Origin: an uncultured Oscillospiraceae bacterium
GTDB lineage: Bacteria > Bacillota > Clostridia > Oscillospirales > Oscillospiraceae
Direction of reading: 5' to 3'
Length of the DNA stretch: 54,153 nt
NCBI GenBank assembly: GCA_910579595.1
Contig: CAJTVM010000008.1
Coordinates: 1-54,153 of the forward strand
Within the stretch, counting starts at the first letter, position 1. Each line of letters starts with the position of its first letter. This document shows, piece by piece, positions 17,976 through 26,810 of the stretch. The notes beneath the pieces are model-generated. The model ran no database searches. It was given only the letters and a program-made list of their open reading frames with translations, and was not told the origin of the DNA. Position numbers and translations under genes: made by a program.

Positions 17976-19832
17976 ATGGAGAAATCGACCCCAGGTACTC
18001 CGGGAAGTGCCTCGAAAAAACTCCCCGTGGGGCTGATTGCCGGCATTGCCGCCGCCGTCCTGGTGATTGCGGTTGTGGGTGGATACTTCGGGCTGTGCGC
18101 ATGGGTAAAGGACAACAGCTGCCTGCTGCCAGGCGCGGTGGCCGTGGACGACAAGGGCGAGACGGTGGCCGAGCTGGGTAAGCTCAGTCAGGAGGACGCG
18201 CTGGCCGTGGTGTCCCAGGAGATGGATCAGCGGCTGGAAAACCGGAAGCTCACCCTGCTGTATGGGCAGGGAAGGCGGAAGGAGCTCACCGGCGATCTGA
18301 TGGCCTGCGCCCCCGACGCCGCGGTGGAGGTGGGCATGGCCGCCAAAGAGGAGCAGCCCTTCTGGAAGCTGGGCGCTCTCTGGCTGGGGCTGTCCAAAGA
18401 GCCTACTAACCTGTCCCTCACCGCTGCCGCCTTCACCCCCGAGGGGGAGGAGCTGGCAAAAAAAATGATCCAGTCCATCGCCGATGAGCTGTACGTGGCC
18501 CCGGTGGACTTCACCTACGAGCTGGGGGATTCCACTGTGGAGGTCACCCCCGGCACGGACGGCCAGACCCTGGACACTGGCGCCCTGATCACCCAGGTGG
18601 AGGAGGCCCTGGCCAAGGGCGAGACAGAGCTCCAGGTGGAGCCTGAGATCGTGCCCAGCGCCGAGTTGTCCGGCCAAGTGCTCAGCGACCTCATCCACAT
18701 CGAGCCTCAGCCCGCCGGCGTGGATGCCAACGGCAAGCTCACCCCGGCGGTCATCGGCCGCTCCGTCAACGCCGAGGAGGCACAGGCCATCCTGGACGCC
18801 GCCGCCCCCGGCGAGACCTGCTCCATCCCACTGGAGTATATCCCCCCGGAGACCAGCGGCGACGAGCGGCTGTACTACAAGGATCTGCTGGCGGAGGTGA
18901 CCACCAATCTGGACGGCGTGGCCAACCGCTCCTTCAACGTGGCCCGGGCCGCCTCCTTCTGCAACAATAAGGTGCTCCAGCCCGGCGAGGTGTTCTCCTA
19001 CCTGGGCACCATCGGCGATCCCAGCACCCGCAACGGCTACAAACCCAGTACCGGCTACCAGAACGGCCAGACCGCGGCCATGGACGGCGGCGGCGTGTGC
19101 CAGGTGTCCTCCTGCCTCTATTACTGCGCGGTGTACTCCAATCTGGAGATCGTCAACCGGGCGTGCCACGCCTTTGCCACCGGCTATATCCCCAACGGGC
19201 TGGACGCTACGGTGTACTACCCCAGCCTGGACTTCAAATTCCGCAACAACACCGGCTTCCCCATCAAGATTGTGGCCTACGCCGAGGGCGGCGCTTACGG
19301 CACGGTGACGGTGCAGTTCTACGGCAGCAACCCCGATGGCATCCGCGTTGAGATGGAGCGCTACGCCCTGGGCTCTACCGCCTGGACCACCGTGTACGAG
19401 CCTGACGAGAGCATTCCCCGGGGCACCACCAAGGTGAAAACCACCCCTTATACCGGCTATTCTGTGGATGTGTACCGCAGCGTGTACGACGCCAATGGCG
19501 GCCTCATCTCCCGCACCTTCGAAAACCACAGCAACTATGCCAAGCGGGACAAGGTCATCCTCTATAATCCCGCCGACGAGGGTCCCTGGGGCGCTGGAAC
19601 CGTGGAGCCGCCGGTCACCGAGCCTCCCGTTACCGAGCCGCCTGTGACGGAACCGCCGGTTACGGAACCCCCTGTGACGCAGCCGCCTGTGACGCAGCCG
19701 CCGGTCACGGAACCGCCTGTGACGCAGCCGCCTGTGGTGGAGCCTCCGGCGGTCACCGAGCCGCCCGCCCCCGCTGCGACGGAACCCGGTTTTGTGGAGC
19801 CGTACCCTCCCGAGAACGGGTCGTGGGAGTAA
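17976..19832 (+). CDS. VanW-family membrane-anchored wall protein with proline-rich tail
   Basis: The 618-residue protein has a single N-terminal membrane anchor (about residues 17-42), peptidoglycan-binding-like segments (about 100-300), and a VanW domain (about 314-455) with the conserved PGEVFSYLGTIGDPSTRNGY and DGGGVCQVSS motifs. The C-terminus (about 545-605) is a tandem PPVTEPPVTQ repeat, probably an extended spacer in the cell wall. GGGAGGATG precedes the ATG. VanW proteins occur in some glycopeptide-resistance clusters, but no van genes are nearby, so a general envelope role is more likely. It is followed three bases later by the DUF2461 gene. Confidence 0.9.
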   Translation: MEKSTPGTPGSASKKLPVGLIAGIAAAVLVIAVVGGYFGLCAWVKDNSCLLPGAVAVDDKGETVAELGKLSQEDALAVVSQEMDQRLENRKLTLLYGQGRRKELTGDLMACAPDAAVEVGMAAKEEQPFWKLGALWLGLSKEPTNLSLTAAAFTPEGEELAKKMIQSIADELYVAPVDFTYELGDSTVEVTPGTDGQTLDTGALITQVEEALAKGETELQVEPEIVPSAELSGQVLSDLIHIEPQPAGVDANGKLTPAVIGRSVNAEEAQAILDAAAPGETCSIPLEYIPPETSGDERLYYKDLLAEVTTNLDGVANRSFNVARAASFCNNKVLQPGEVFSYLGTIGDPSTRNGYKPSTGYQNGQTAAMDGGGVCQVSSCLYYCAVYSNLEIVNRACHAFATGYIPNGLDATVYYPSLDFKFRNNTGFPIKIVAYAEGGAYGTVTVQFYGSNPDGIRVEMERYALGSTAWTTVYEPDESIPRGTTKVKTTPYTGYSVDVYRSVYDANGGLISRTFENHSNYAKRDKVILYNPADEGPWGAGTVEPPVTEPPVTEPPVTEPPVTEPPVTQPPVTQPPVTEPPVTQPPVVEPPAVTEPPAPAATEPGFVEPYPPENGSWE

Positions 19833-19835
19833 GCC

Positions 19836-20516
19836 ATGTTCCAAGGTTTTTCTCAGGAGACGGTAGATTTCATGTGGGGCATCCGTTTCAACAACGAAAA
19901 GAGCTGGTTTGAGCCCCACAAGGCGGACTATCAGACCTATTTCCTCCAGCCCATGAAGGAGCTGGGTGCACAGGTGCAGGAGGCCCTGCTGGATCGCTTT
20001 CCCCAAAGCGGGCTGAACCTCAAGGTGTCCCGGATTTACCGGGACGCCCGGCGCCTGTTCGGCCGGGGGCCGTACAAGGACCACCTGTGGCTGTCCCTGT
20101 TCCGCTTTGGCAACGAGTCCGGCGGGCACCCGGTGTTCTGGTTTGAGCTGGCCCCGGAGGGCTGGAGCTATGGCATGGGCTTCTGGGACGCCCCGGCGGC
20201 GACTATGGAGAAGCACCGGGTCCGCATTGACAGCAACCCCAAGCCCCTGCTGAAGCTGCACAACAAGCTGGTAAAGCAGACGGAATTTGCTTTGCAGGGT
20301 CCGGCGTACAAGAAGCAAAAGTTCTGCGGCGAACCGAAGCTGGCGGAGTGGTATAACAAGCGGATTTTGTCCATCGGCCACGAGGAGGGGCTTACCGAGT
20401 TTATCTACACCCCGGAACTGGCGGACCGGCTGGTGGAGGGTTTCTCCTTTCTCATGCCCTACTACGACTACTTTTCCACCCTTTGGGCCGATCCGGATCC
20501 CCGCGGGAGCACATAA
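19836..20516 (+). CDS. DUF2461 (TIGR02453) family protein
   Basis: The 226-residue protein has the family's diagnostic features: FNNEKSWFEPHKADYQTYFLQP at the N-terminus, SRIYRDARRLFGRGPYKDHL (about residues 66-85) and FWFELAPEGWSYGMGFW (about 104-120). No catalytic activity has been assigned to the family as far as I know. The start lies three bases after the VanW stop codon, so the two are probably cotranscribed. Confidence 0.9.
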   Translation: MFQGFSQETVDFMWGIRFNNEKSWFEPHKADYQTYFLQPMKELGAQVQEALLDRFPQSGLNLKVSRIYRDARRLFGRGPYKDHLWLSLFRFGNESGGHPVFWFELAPEGWSYGMGFWDAPAATMEKHRVRIDSNPKPLLKLHNKLVKQTEFALQGPAYKKQKFCGEPKLAEWYNKRILSIGHEEGLTEFIYTPELADRLVEGFSFLMPYYDYFSTLWADPDPRGST

Positions 20517-20561
20517 AAAACCGGCGCGTCAACCGGGATCGTCCCGGCGCATGGACGAATC

Positions 20562-20597
20562 AACCCCAGCAGGAGTTCTCCTCCCGCTGGGGTTTTC
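20562..20597 (+). terminator. Terminator after the DUF2461 gene
   Basis: AACCCCAGC and GCTGGGGTT arms with a 15-base loop, followed by TTCG. It separates this operon from the convergent chemoreceptor gene. Confidence 0.75.
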
Positions 20598-20672
20598 GTG
20601 TGTCTGTCAATGTACCGGCAAAAACGCCGCATTTCACCAACCCGCCGCGCGCGCTGGAGTTACCGCTCAAAT

Positions 20673-21608
20673 TCAGCCCTGCAAATCGCTGATAAGGGGC
20701 GGAATTTGGGAAATCATGTTGTCAATATCCTCGAACATCGCACTCTTTGTCGTGCCCAGCTGGCTCGTGAACTCAATGTGCTTGACAACCTCCTGATACC
20801 CGTTCTTGATTTGATCAAAGAATTGGCATAAGGTCTGCAATTCCTGCTGGGCCGCGTCAATGACGCCGGAAATCCCCGTTTGCACGGACGTCGCCCCTTC
20901 CGCCGCCGTCGTTATCTTCTCAAAACTGCCCTCCGTCTCGGACACGATGCCAAGGTTCTTGCCCAGGACTTGCTGAGAGTCAGAAATGCTCTCGCTCAGC
21001 TCGTTGGCGCGGCCCTCCACCTCGTTTACGCCGCTGTCCACCTCGCCCGCCAGCGACTGGATCTCCTCCGACAGCTGCTTGACCTGAGCGGCGACCACCG
21101 CGAAGCTGCGCCCCTCGGCGCCCGCCCTGGCCGCCTCAATTGAGGCGTTAATGGCCAGAATATTGGTCTGCTCCGCGATGGACATAATTTTACTCATGGA
21201 CTGCTGGATTTCCTTGATGGCGGTTTCCAGGTGGGAGAATGTTTCCGCCATGGTATCATAGGATTTCTGCACCTGCATGGAGATCTGTTCCAGCTCCGCC
21301 ATTTGCCCCCTGGCCTCGGACACGGCCTGCCCGATCTCCCCCCGCACATGGCCGAACTGCTCCGCCGTCTCATTGATGCTGGCAAAGGATTCCCCCAGGC
21401 CCTGAAGCTTCTCTTGGAACCGGTCCCCCTCCTTCAGCACTCCATCAAAGGAAACGCCAATCTGGCTCAATTCCCAGAGGGAGGTGACCTCCTTTTTGAC
21501 CAGCTCCCGCTGGTATTCCTTCAGGCTGCCCGCGATGTGCAGAATTGGATAAAGGCCCGTTTTCTCCTGAACCTGATCGGACTGACGCTCTTTCCTTCGT
21601 AGCAACAT
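20673..21608 (-). CDS. Soluble methyl-accepting chemotaxis-type signalling protein
   Basis: The 311-residue protein lacks membrane segments and a sensor domain. It consists of coiled-coil chemoreceptor signalling sequence with the highly conserved hairpin tip around AEQTNILAINASIEAARAGA and EGRSFAVVAAQVKQL (about residues 145-180). AAAGGAG precedes the ATG. It lies 14 bp after the FIST-domain gene and shares its promoter, so the FIST protein is the likely sensory partner. No flagellar or CheA genes are in the window. Confidence 0.92.
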   Translation of the reverse strand: MLLRRKERQSDQVQEKTGLYPILHIAGSLKEYQRELVKKEVTSLWELSQIGVSFDGVLKEGDRFQEKLQGLGESFASINETAEQFGHVRGEIGQAVSEARGQMAELEQISMQVQKSYDTMAETFSHLETAIKEIQQSMSKIMSIAEQTNILAINASIEAARAGAEGRSFAVVAAQVKQLSEEIQSLAGEVDSGVNEVEGRANELSESISDSQQVLGKNLGIVSETEGSFEKITTAAEGATSVQTGISGVIDAAQQELQTLCQFFDQIKNGYQEVVKHIEFTSQLGTTKSAMFEDIDNMISQIPPLISDLQG

Positions 21609-21622
21609 AGCTGTTCACTCCT

Positions 21623-22678
21623 TTATTCGAAAACCACGCAGGTCATGGACTGGTTGACAAAGCGGTTGTTGTAGTGCTCTCCATACCCTACAAAGCCGGC
21701 ATGATTTCCCAGAGCCGCCATGTCGCCCAGGTAGTTTTGCATATAGCCCTGCTCTGAGAACAGTTTATAGCGGAACAGGCAGTTTACCGAGAAAATGGCG
21801 GACCGGCGGGGGAAATCCTGGCAGATTTGGCGGATGGTGTTCTGTACGATAGCCCGGTAGTCCCCCAGCTCCAGAAGGATAAGCACGTCGGAGTCGTTTA
21901 CCTGGCGGAAACAGGCCAAGGCGTTGCCCTGGACCTCCTTGATGGAAATGATGCAGGTGTCGTCACCATTCAGCTTGCCGAAGGGATTTTGAAACGTGCG
22001 GGTGAGGATCTCCTCGTCCGTCACATGGAGAATATCCTTATAAACCTGCTTTGCGCTTTTGCCGTTCAGCGCCCCCAGGATGTAATTGGTCCGGTCGGTG
22101 TTGGAGGCCACGAAGCGGTAATCCCCCAGCTGGTGGTAAATGTTCTCCTTATATGTCTTTATCCGGCCGTTCTGGTTGCGCACCAGGGCATAAGCCACCG
22201 CGTCTGCATAGACCTTTCCGTTTACGGACACCTTTCCCTGATCGCCGGTGCCTCCCACCAGGGAGATGCCCCGCTTGCGCAGGGCGGTATAGATGGTGGT
22301 GAGCACGCACGCGTCATTGCCGGAGCAGAAATCAATGCAGACCGTATCCCGGCTGGAGCCGCCCAGTGTCTGCATATCCCGTTCCAGCCGCTGTATGTAT
22401 TTTACCGGCATGGTGGATGCCTGCTCCAGAACATTGGCAGCGGCAGTTACCCCATCGGAAAAGGCGATGATCCCAACACCGTGTTCCACCACATTAATTT
22501 GATAGCTCATCCCAATGCATCCGATGCTGGGCACCCCGGGAAAACGCTTTTCCAGCGCCGTCACATGATCCTCGAACTGTTCGCTGTTGGACAATAGCAT
22601 AATGAACTGCGGACGATAGAGGCCCTGTAACGCCTCGTCCAGGTTTCCACGCTGGCTCATACCAAAAAACTGCTTCAT
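21623..22678 (-). CDS. FIST-domain sensory protein
   Basis: The 351-residue cytoplasmic protein carries FIST N (about residues 20-210, with GCIGMSYQINVVEHGVGIIA and SLVGGTGDQGK) and FIST C (about 215-345, ending GDMAALGNHAGFVGYGEHYN). FIST domains are predicted small-molecule sensors, often found with signalling modules. GGAGG precedes the ATG, and a consensus promoter lies about 37-65 bp upstream. The pairing with a soluble chemoreceptor suggests a two-protein cytoplasmic receptor. Confidence 0.92.
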   Translation of the reverse strand: MKQFFGMSQRGNLDEALQGLYRPQFIMLLSNSEQFEDHVTALEKRFPGVPSIGCIGMSYQINVVEHGVGIIAFSDGVTAAANVLEQASTMPVKYIQRLERDMQTLGGSSRDTVCIDFCSGNDACVLTTIYTALRKRGISLVGGTGDQGKVSVNGKVYADAVAYALVRNQNGRIKTYKENIYHQLGDYRFVASNTDRTNYILGALNGKSAKQVYKDILHVTDEEILTRTFQNPFGKLNGDDTCIISIKEVQGNALACFRQVNDSDVLILLELGDYRAIVQNTIRQICQDFPRRSAIFSVNCLFRYKLFSEQGYMQNYLGDMAALGNHAGFVGYGEHYNNRFVNQSMTCVVFE

Positions 22679-22714
22679 GCCGCTGCCTCCTTGAATATCT
22701 TAACTAAGGTTTAA

Positions 22715-22743
22715 ATTATATTGTAAAATCATCAGTGTGTCAA
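22715..22743 (-). promoter_or_regulatory. Consensus promoter of the FIST-chemoreceptor operon
   Basis: Read on the minus strand, TTGACA (22743-22738) and TATAAT (22720-22715) are separated by exactly 17 bases. Both hexamers are perfect consensus for the housekeeping sigma factor. Confidence 0.88.
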
Positions 22744-22830
22744 TATAAGTCATGCCCAACTTTAGCCCCAACTTAGAATAAAAGGCGGCAGAACAGCGGC
22801 GGGCGAAGCCTTTGTATTGACAGAGATTTT

Positions 22831-22859
22831 GGGGAACGCCTCATGACAAAGCGTTCCCC
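22831..22859 (-). terminator. Hairpin downstream of the UPF0210 gene
   Basis: GGGGAACGC and GCGTTCCCC arms around an 11-base loop, 42 bp past the stop codon. There is no T-run in either direction, so terminator function is uncertain. Confidence 0.4.
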
Positions 22860-22900
22860 CATTGGTATACCGGATTGATGCGCCCCCCCTGCGGGGAGGT

Positions 22901-24259
22901 TCAGTTTTTCAAGCTGTGCAGCGGCGCGGGAATCCGTCCGCCCCGGGCCACAAAGTCCCCGGCGCTGCCGGTGTGGCAGGGCATCACCGGCGCGGAGCCC
23001 AGCAGCCCGCCGAACTCCACCACGTCCCCCACCCGCTTGCCGGGGGCGGGGATGATGCGCACGGCGGTGGTCTTTTGGTTTACCATGCCAATGGCCGCCT
23101 CATCCGCGATGATGGCGGACAGGGTGTCGGCGGTGGTGTCGCCAGGGACGGCAATCATGTCCAGCCCCACCGAGCACACGCAGGTCATGGCCTCCAGCTT
23201 GTCCAGGGACAGCTTTCCCGCCTGGGCGGCGGCGATCATGCCCTCGTCCTCGCTCACTGGGATGAACGCCCCGGACAACCCGCCCACCGACGAGCTTGCC
23301 ATGACGCCGCCCTTCTTCACCGCGTCGTTGAGCAGCGCCAGGGCGGCGGTGGTGCCATGGCCGCCGCACACCTCCAGCCCCATCTCCTCCAAAATCCGGG
23401 CTACGCTGTCTCCGATGGCGGGGGTAGGGGCCAGGGACAAATCCACAATGCCGAAGGGCACGCCTAAACGTGCGCTGGCCTCCCGGGCTACCAGCTGGCC
23501 CATGCGGGTGACCTGGAACGCCGTTTTTTTGATCGTCTCCGCCACCACGTCGAAGCTCTGGCCCTTCACCTTTTGCAGTGCGTGGTACACCACGCCGGGG
23601 CCGGACACCCCCACGTTGATCACCCGCTCGGCCTCCCCCACGCCGTGGAACGCCCCCGCCATAAAGGGGTTGTCCTCCACCGCGTTGCAGAATACCACCA
23701 GCTTGGCGCAGCCAAAGCCGCCCTGATGGCTGGTGCGTTCCGCCAGCGCCTTGATGGTGCGGCCCATGAGGGCCACCGCGTCCATGTTGATGCCCGCCTT
23801 GGTGGAGCCTACGTTCACGCTGGAGCATACCACGCCGGTGGCGGCCAGCGCCTCGGGGATGGCGGCGATGAGTTTTTTGTCCGCCTCGGTCATGCCCTTG
23901 TGCACCAGGGCGGAGAAGCCGCCGATGAAGTTGACGCCTACCGCTTTGGCGGCCTTGTCCATGGCGGCGGCAAAGGGGACGTAGTCCGCGGTGCGGGACG
24001 CCCCGGCCACCAGGGCCATGGGGGTGACGGAAATGCGCTTGTTGACGATGGGAATGCCGAACTCCGTCTCGATGTCCTCGCCGGTTTTCACCAGCTTCTC
24101 GGCGGAGGTGGTGATCTTGTCATAGATCTTCCGGCAGGCGGCGGCGGGATCGGGATCGCAGCAGTCCAGCAGATTGACGCCCATGGTGATGGTGCGCACG
24201 TCCAGATGCTGGTGGTCGATCATCTGGATGGTCTGTAAAATATCGTTGGTGTTGATCAT
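22901..24259 (-). CDS. UPF0210/PFL-family protein
   Basis: The 452-residue protein matches UPF0210 (PFL-like) along its length, with TITMGVNLLDC near the N-terminus, VNFIGGFSALVHKGM (about residue 130) and CGGHGTTAALALLNDAVKKG in the C-terminal half. The family has a fold related to anaerobic pyruvate formate-lyase but lacks the glycyl radical loop; its function is not established. The ACT-domain gene upstream is the usual genomic partner of this family. GGAGG precedes the ATG. A repeat element separates the two genes. Confidence 0.92.
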   Translation of the reverse strand: MINTNDILQTIQMIDHQHLDVRTITMGVNLLDCCDPDPAAACRKIYDKITTSAEKLVKTGEDIETEFGIPIVNKRISVTPMALVAGASRTADYVPFAAAMDKAAKAVGVNFIGGFSALVHKGMTEADKKLIAAIPEALAATGVVCSSVNVGSTKAGINMDAVALMGRTIKALAERTSHQGGFGCAKLVVFCNAVEDNPFMAGAFHGVGEAERVINVGVSGPGVVYHALQKVKGQSFDVVAETIKKTAFQVTRMGQLVAREASARLGVPFGIVDLSLAPTPAIGDSVARILEEMGLEVCGGHGTTAALALLNDAVKKGGVMASSSVGGLSGAFIPVSEDEGMIAAAQAGKLSLDKLEAMTCVCSVGLDMIAVPGDTTADTLSAIIADEAAIGMVNQKTTAVRIIPAPGKRVGDVVEFGGLLGSAPVMPCHTGSAGDFVARGGRIPAPLHSLKN

Positions 24260-24287
24260 AATTATGGCTCCTCCGATGTTGTCATGC

Positions 24288-24412
24288 TGCGAAGCGGTCA
24301 GGGCGCTCGGTCGCTTTCACTTCGACTCAAACAAAACCCGGCCCCGCTGCACGGGCCTTGGGCTTTTGTTTTCGCTCCGCTCCAAGCTCCCTCGCTGACC
24401 GCTTCTCCGCAC
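24288..24412 (-). repeat. Stop-abutting repeat, copy between ACT and UPF0210 genes
   Basis: This copy starts at the stop codon of the ACT gene and runs almost to the ribosome site of the UPF0210 gene. It shares the GCTGCGAAGC end, the TCCAAGCTCCCTCGCTG segment and the GCTTCTCCGC end with copies at 24701, 24842, 39483 and, more distantly, 45383, but its interior has diverged. Confidence 0.75.
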
Positions 24413-24682
24413 TCAGATCCGATGCATCGCATCAAAAATATCTTCCCGCTGGATGCGGATGTCCAGGTTACGCTCCTTGCCTGCCTGGGCCAGATCCTCC
24501 CGGAGCCGGGCAAAGGGCACCGTGGCCTGGGCCGCGTCCACCAGCATGATCATGGTGAAATACTCCTGCAAAACGGTCTGGCTGATGTCCAGTACGTTCA
24601 CGTTCTTCTCGCTGAGCAGGCTGCACACGGCGGCGATGATGCCCACCTGATCCCTTCCGATGACGGTCACGATTGCTCTCAT
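24413..24682 (-). CDS. ACT-domain regulatory protein (UPF0237)
   Basis: The 89-residue protein is a single ACT domain of the UPF0237 type, beginning MRAIVTVIGRDQVGIIAAVC and continuing LLSEKNVNVLDISQTVL. ACT domains bind amino acids or similar small ligands and usually regulate a partner. Its partner is presumably the UPF0210 protein encoded next, as in many Firmicutes. AAGGAGG lies ten bases ahead of the ATG. Confidence 0.92.
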   Translation of the reverse strand: MRAIVTVIGRDQVGIIAAVCSLLSEKNVNVLDISQTVLQEYFTMIMLVDAAQATVPFARLREDLAQAGKERNLDIRIQREDIFDAMHRI

Positions 24683-24700
24683 GATGAATCCTCCTTGTCG

Positions 24701-24982
24701 TTGTCACGCTGCGAAGCAGCCAGACCGCTTGGTCGCTTTCCCTCCGTCTCGGGCATAACCCGCCCCCGCTGCGCGGCGGCTGGGCTTTTCCCCTCGCTCC
24801 GGTCCAAGCTCCCTCGCTGTCCGCTTCTCCGCGCTTCTTTATTGTCACGCTGCGAAGCAGCCAGACCGCTTGGTCGCTTTCCCTCCGTCTCGGGCATAAC
24901 CCGCCCCCGCTGCGCGGCGGCTGGGCTTTTCCCCTCGCTCCGGTCCAAGCTCCCTCGCTGTCCGCTTCTCCGCGCTTCTTTA
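24701..24982 (-). repeat. Tandem pair of 141-bp stop-abutting repeats
   Basis: Two apparently identical 141-bp units (24701-24841 and 24842-24982) fill the gap between the YfbR-like gene and the ACT gene. The outer unit overlaps the YfbR-like stop codon. Identity between the two units indicates a recent duplication. The minus frame is open across both, but there is no ribosome site and the text is of low plausibility as protein. Confidence 0.9.
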
Positions 24983-25555
24983 TTGCAGTTCATCCAGGGT
25001 CAACGCGAACGCGGGCAGGAACCTCTCCATGAACCAGTCCAGCTCCTCCATGCCCATCTCCTCCAATGCCGCCAGGGTCTGCTCGGCGGCCTTTTTGAAC
25101 TCCGCGTTGCCCGCCTTCAGCTCCTCCACGCACTTGATGTACGCCGACAGCTTGTCCGCCGCCTTCACGTACCGCCGCACTTCCCCATCGCTCTCCCGCA
25201 CCAGCGGCTCGTAGGCGGGGACCAGCTCGGGGGGCAGCATGGACAGCAGCTTGTCCTGGGCCACCGCCTCCACCTGCCGGTAGGCATTTTTGATCTCCGG
25301 GTTATAATACTTGACGGGGGTGGGCATATCGCCGGTGATGATCTCCGGCGCGTCGTGGAACAGCGCCGCCGCCGCGATGGCGTCCGGGTTCAAGTCCTTG
25401 CCGAACACGTCCCGGCCAATCACCGCCAGGGCGTGGGAGAGCACCGCCGCCTCATAGGAGTGCTCCTCCACGTTTTCCGTGCGGATGTTGCGCATCAGCG
25501 CCCAGCGGGCGATGTGGCGCATCCGGAAGATGTAGGCAAAAAAGCTGTGGCTCAT
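24980..25555 (-). CDS. HD-domain 5'-deoxynucleotidase, YfbR-like
   Basis: The 191-residue protein is an HD-superfamily phosphohydrolase resembling YfbR, which removes phosphate from deoxyribonucleoside 5'-monophosphates. Visible features are ARW near residues 16-18, the first metal His in EEHSYEAAVLSHAL (H32), and the HD pair in LFHDAPEIITGDMPTPVKY (H67, D68). Length and motif order fit the family. Its stop codon lies inside the end of a repeat unit. Confidence 0.88.
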   Translation of the reverse strand: MSHSFFAYIFRMRHIARWALMRNIRTENVEEHSYEAAVLSHALAVIGRDVFGKDLNPDAIAAAALFHDAPEIITGDMPTPVKYYNPEIKNAYRQVEAVAQDKLLSMLPPELVPAYEPLVRESDGEVRRYVKAADKLSAYIKCVEELKAGNAEFKKAAEQTLAALEEMGMEELDWFMERFLPAFALTLDELQ

Positions 25556-25650
25556 GGGCCGGATCCCCTTTCAAAGGCTGTTTTGCCATTGTACCATGCC
25601 AAGCGGAAAAAGTACAGCCCAGCCGCCGAAAAAAATGCCGGGACACGAAA

Positions 25651-25676
25651 AAGCCCGCCCCACTGGGGGCGGGCTT
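25651..25676 (-). terminator. Terminator of the 361-residue secreted protein gene
   Basis: On the minus strand AAGCCCGCCCC and GGGGCGGGCTT pair and are followed by TTTTCG. The near-identical structure recurs at 26945 and 27596. Confidence 0.85.
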
Positions 25677-25683
25677 ATAAACA

Positions 25684-26769
25684 TCAATTGGTCTTGAAGG
25701 CCTCCTCCGTGACCCTCAAATGGCCCAGCAGCGGATAGCTGTTCTTACTTGCAAACTGCACATGGTAGGAGACAGGCTCCGTATCCGAAACGGGACACCA
25801 CATGACGTTGGTCCCGCCGTTGGCCTTGACCGTGATATAATCGACGTACCCCAGATCATTCTCCCGGCGGAGGAACACGTTAACGTCATGATCCGCCTTG
25901 TTCTCGTACCAGACCTTGATGTATTTGCCGTTACCAGGGGTGACGGTAAAGTCCGACGTGCGGTGAGAACCCGAGCCGACCTTGATCAGCGGATCGTCAT
26001 AGAGATACAGGTCCTGCGTAACAAGCAGGCAGCCGGAAACAGGGGCGTGGTTCTTGCCCTCAACACGGATATAGTAAGTAACCGCTTCCGTGTTGGATCC
26101 GGTATACCAGATCACACGATACGAGTTGTAGTGACTGGCCTTAACCGAGCTCACGGGCCCCGTTTTGTCCGTGCGGTAGAGATTGATGGTGACGTCATCA
26201 TCCGTATCGTTGTAGTACCAGACATCGATATATCTGCCGTTGCCGGGGGTGGTGGTAAACTTATTTGTTTCATAAGTACCCGTCCGCCCGTCGACGAACC
26301 CGTTCTCAAACAGCCGCACCGGCATCCGCACCAGCGGCGCGGGCTCGCCCTCACCGGGCCTGGCGGTCAGGTTGTCATACTGGGCTGCGGCCACATCTCC
26401 CACAACCTGCGCGCCGCCCTCGGCCTGGAAGCGGATATAGTATTTCGCCGGCAGGTTGGGGTCGAGGAGGGGATATACCAGCTTATTTTGGGCTCCGCTG
26501 TTCTTCTTCACCGTCATGGCTTTGAGGACGATGGTGTTGCTCTCGTTCATCAGCATCACCGTCACCTCGGCACCGCTGAAATTGCGGAACCACACCTGAA
26601 GATATTTGCCGCTGCCAGGGGTGACGGCAAAGGGCCCAACGCTGCCGCCGCTGCTGAGCGAGATATGCTTCTGGGGGAAAGCCTGCGGCTTAGCGGCAAA
26701 GACGGGCACGGCCATGGAGAAGGACATTACCACAGCCAGCAGCAGGGACAAAAAGCGCTTTGTTTTCAT
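25684..26769 (-). CDS. Secreted three-repeat beta-rich protein
   Basis: The 361-residue protein has a clean signal peptide (MKTKRFLSLLLAVVMSFSMA, cleavage after VFA) and three tandem units of about 100 residues (about 38-135, 148-253 and 254-361). Each unit contains TPGNGKYIKVWYEN or a variant, followed by alternating hydrophobic strands, suggesting an Ig-like or lectin-like sandwich. No wall-sorting motif or membrane anchor is present, so it is released. The first unit is closely related to the single unit in the 147-residue neighbour. AAAGGAG precedes the ATG, and a perfect promoter and a dedicated terminator flank it. No known family recognised. Confidence 0.82.
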   Translation of the reverse strand: MKTKRFLSLLLAVVMSFSMAVPVFAAKPQAFPQKHISLSSGGSVGPFAVTPGSGKYLQVWFRNFSGAEVTVMLMNESNTIVLKAMTVKKNSGAQNKLVYPLLDPNLPAKYYIRFQAEGGAQVVGDVAAAQYDNLTARPGEGEPAPLVRMPVRLFENGFVDGRTGTYETNKFTTTPGNGRYIDVWYYNDTDDDVTINLYRTDKTGPVSSVKASHYNSYRVIWYTGSNTEAVTYYIRVEGKNHAPVSGCLLVTQDLYLYDDPLIKVGSGSHRTSDFTVTPGNGKYIKVWYENKADHDVNVFLRRENDLGYVDYITVKANGGTNVMWCPVSDTEPVSYHVQFASKNSYPLLGHLRVTEEAFKTN

Positions 26770-26810
26770 GGGCTTTGCTCCTTTCTTACGTTGTGTGGGA
26801 CAAATGCGGG

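Noticed and set aside
17976..19832. VanW gene as evidence of vancomycin resistance
   Set aside because: No vanH, ligase, vanX or VanRS homologs are present; VanW-domain proteins are common in Clostridia without resistance.
17853..20381. An 842-codon minus-strand frame containing apparent RRLRHRRLRHRR repeats
   Set aside because: The repeats are the complement of the PPVTEPP coding repeat in the VanW gene; no independent gene features exist.
24701..24982. Tandem repeats as a CRISPR array
   Set aside because: Units are 141 bp, contiguous and without unique spacers, and no cas genes are nearby.
24679..24993. Open frame through the tandem repeats as a 104-residue protein
   Set aside because: The frame is open because the unit length is a multiple of three; there is no ribosome site, and copies elsewhere do not keep the same frame.
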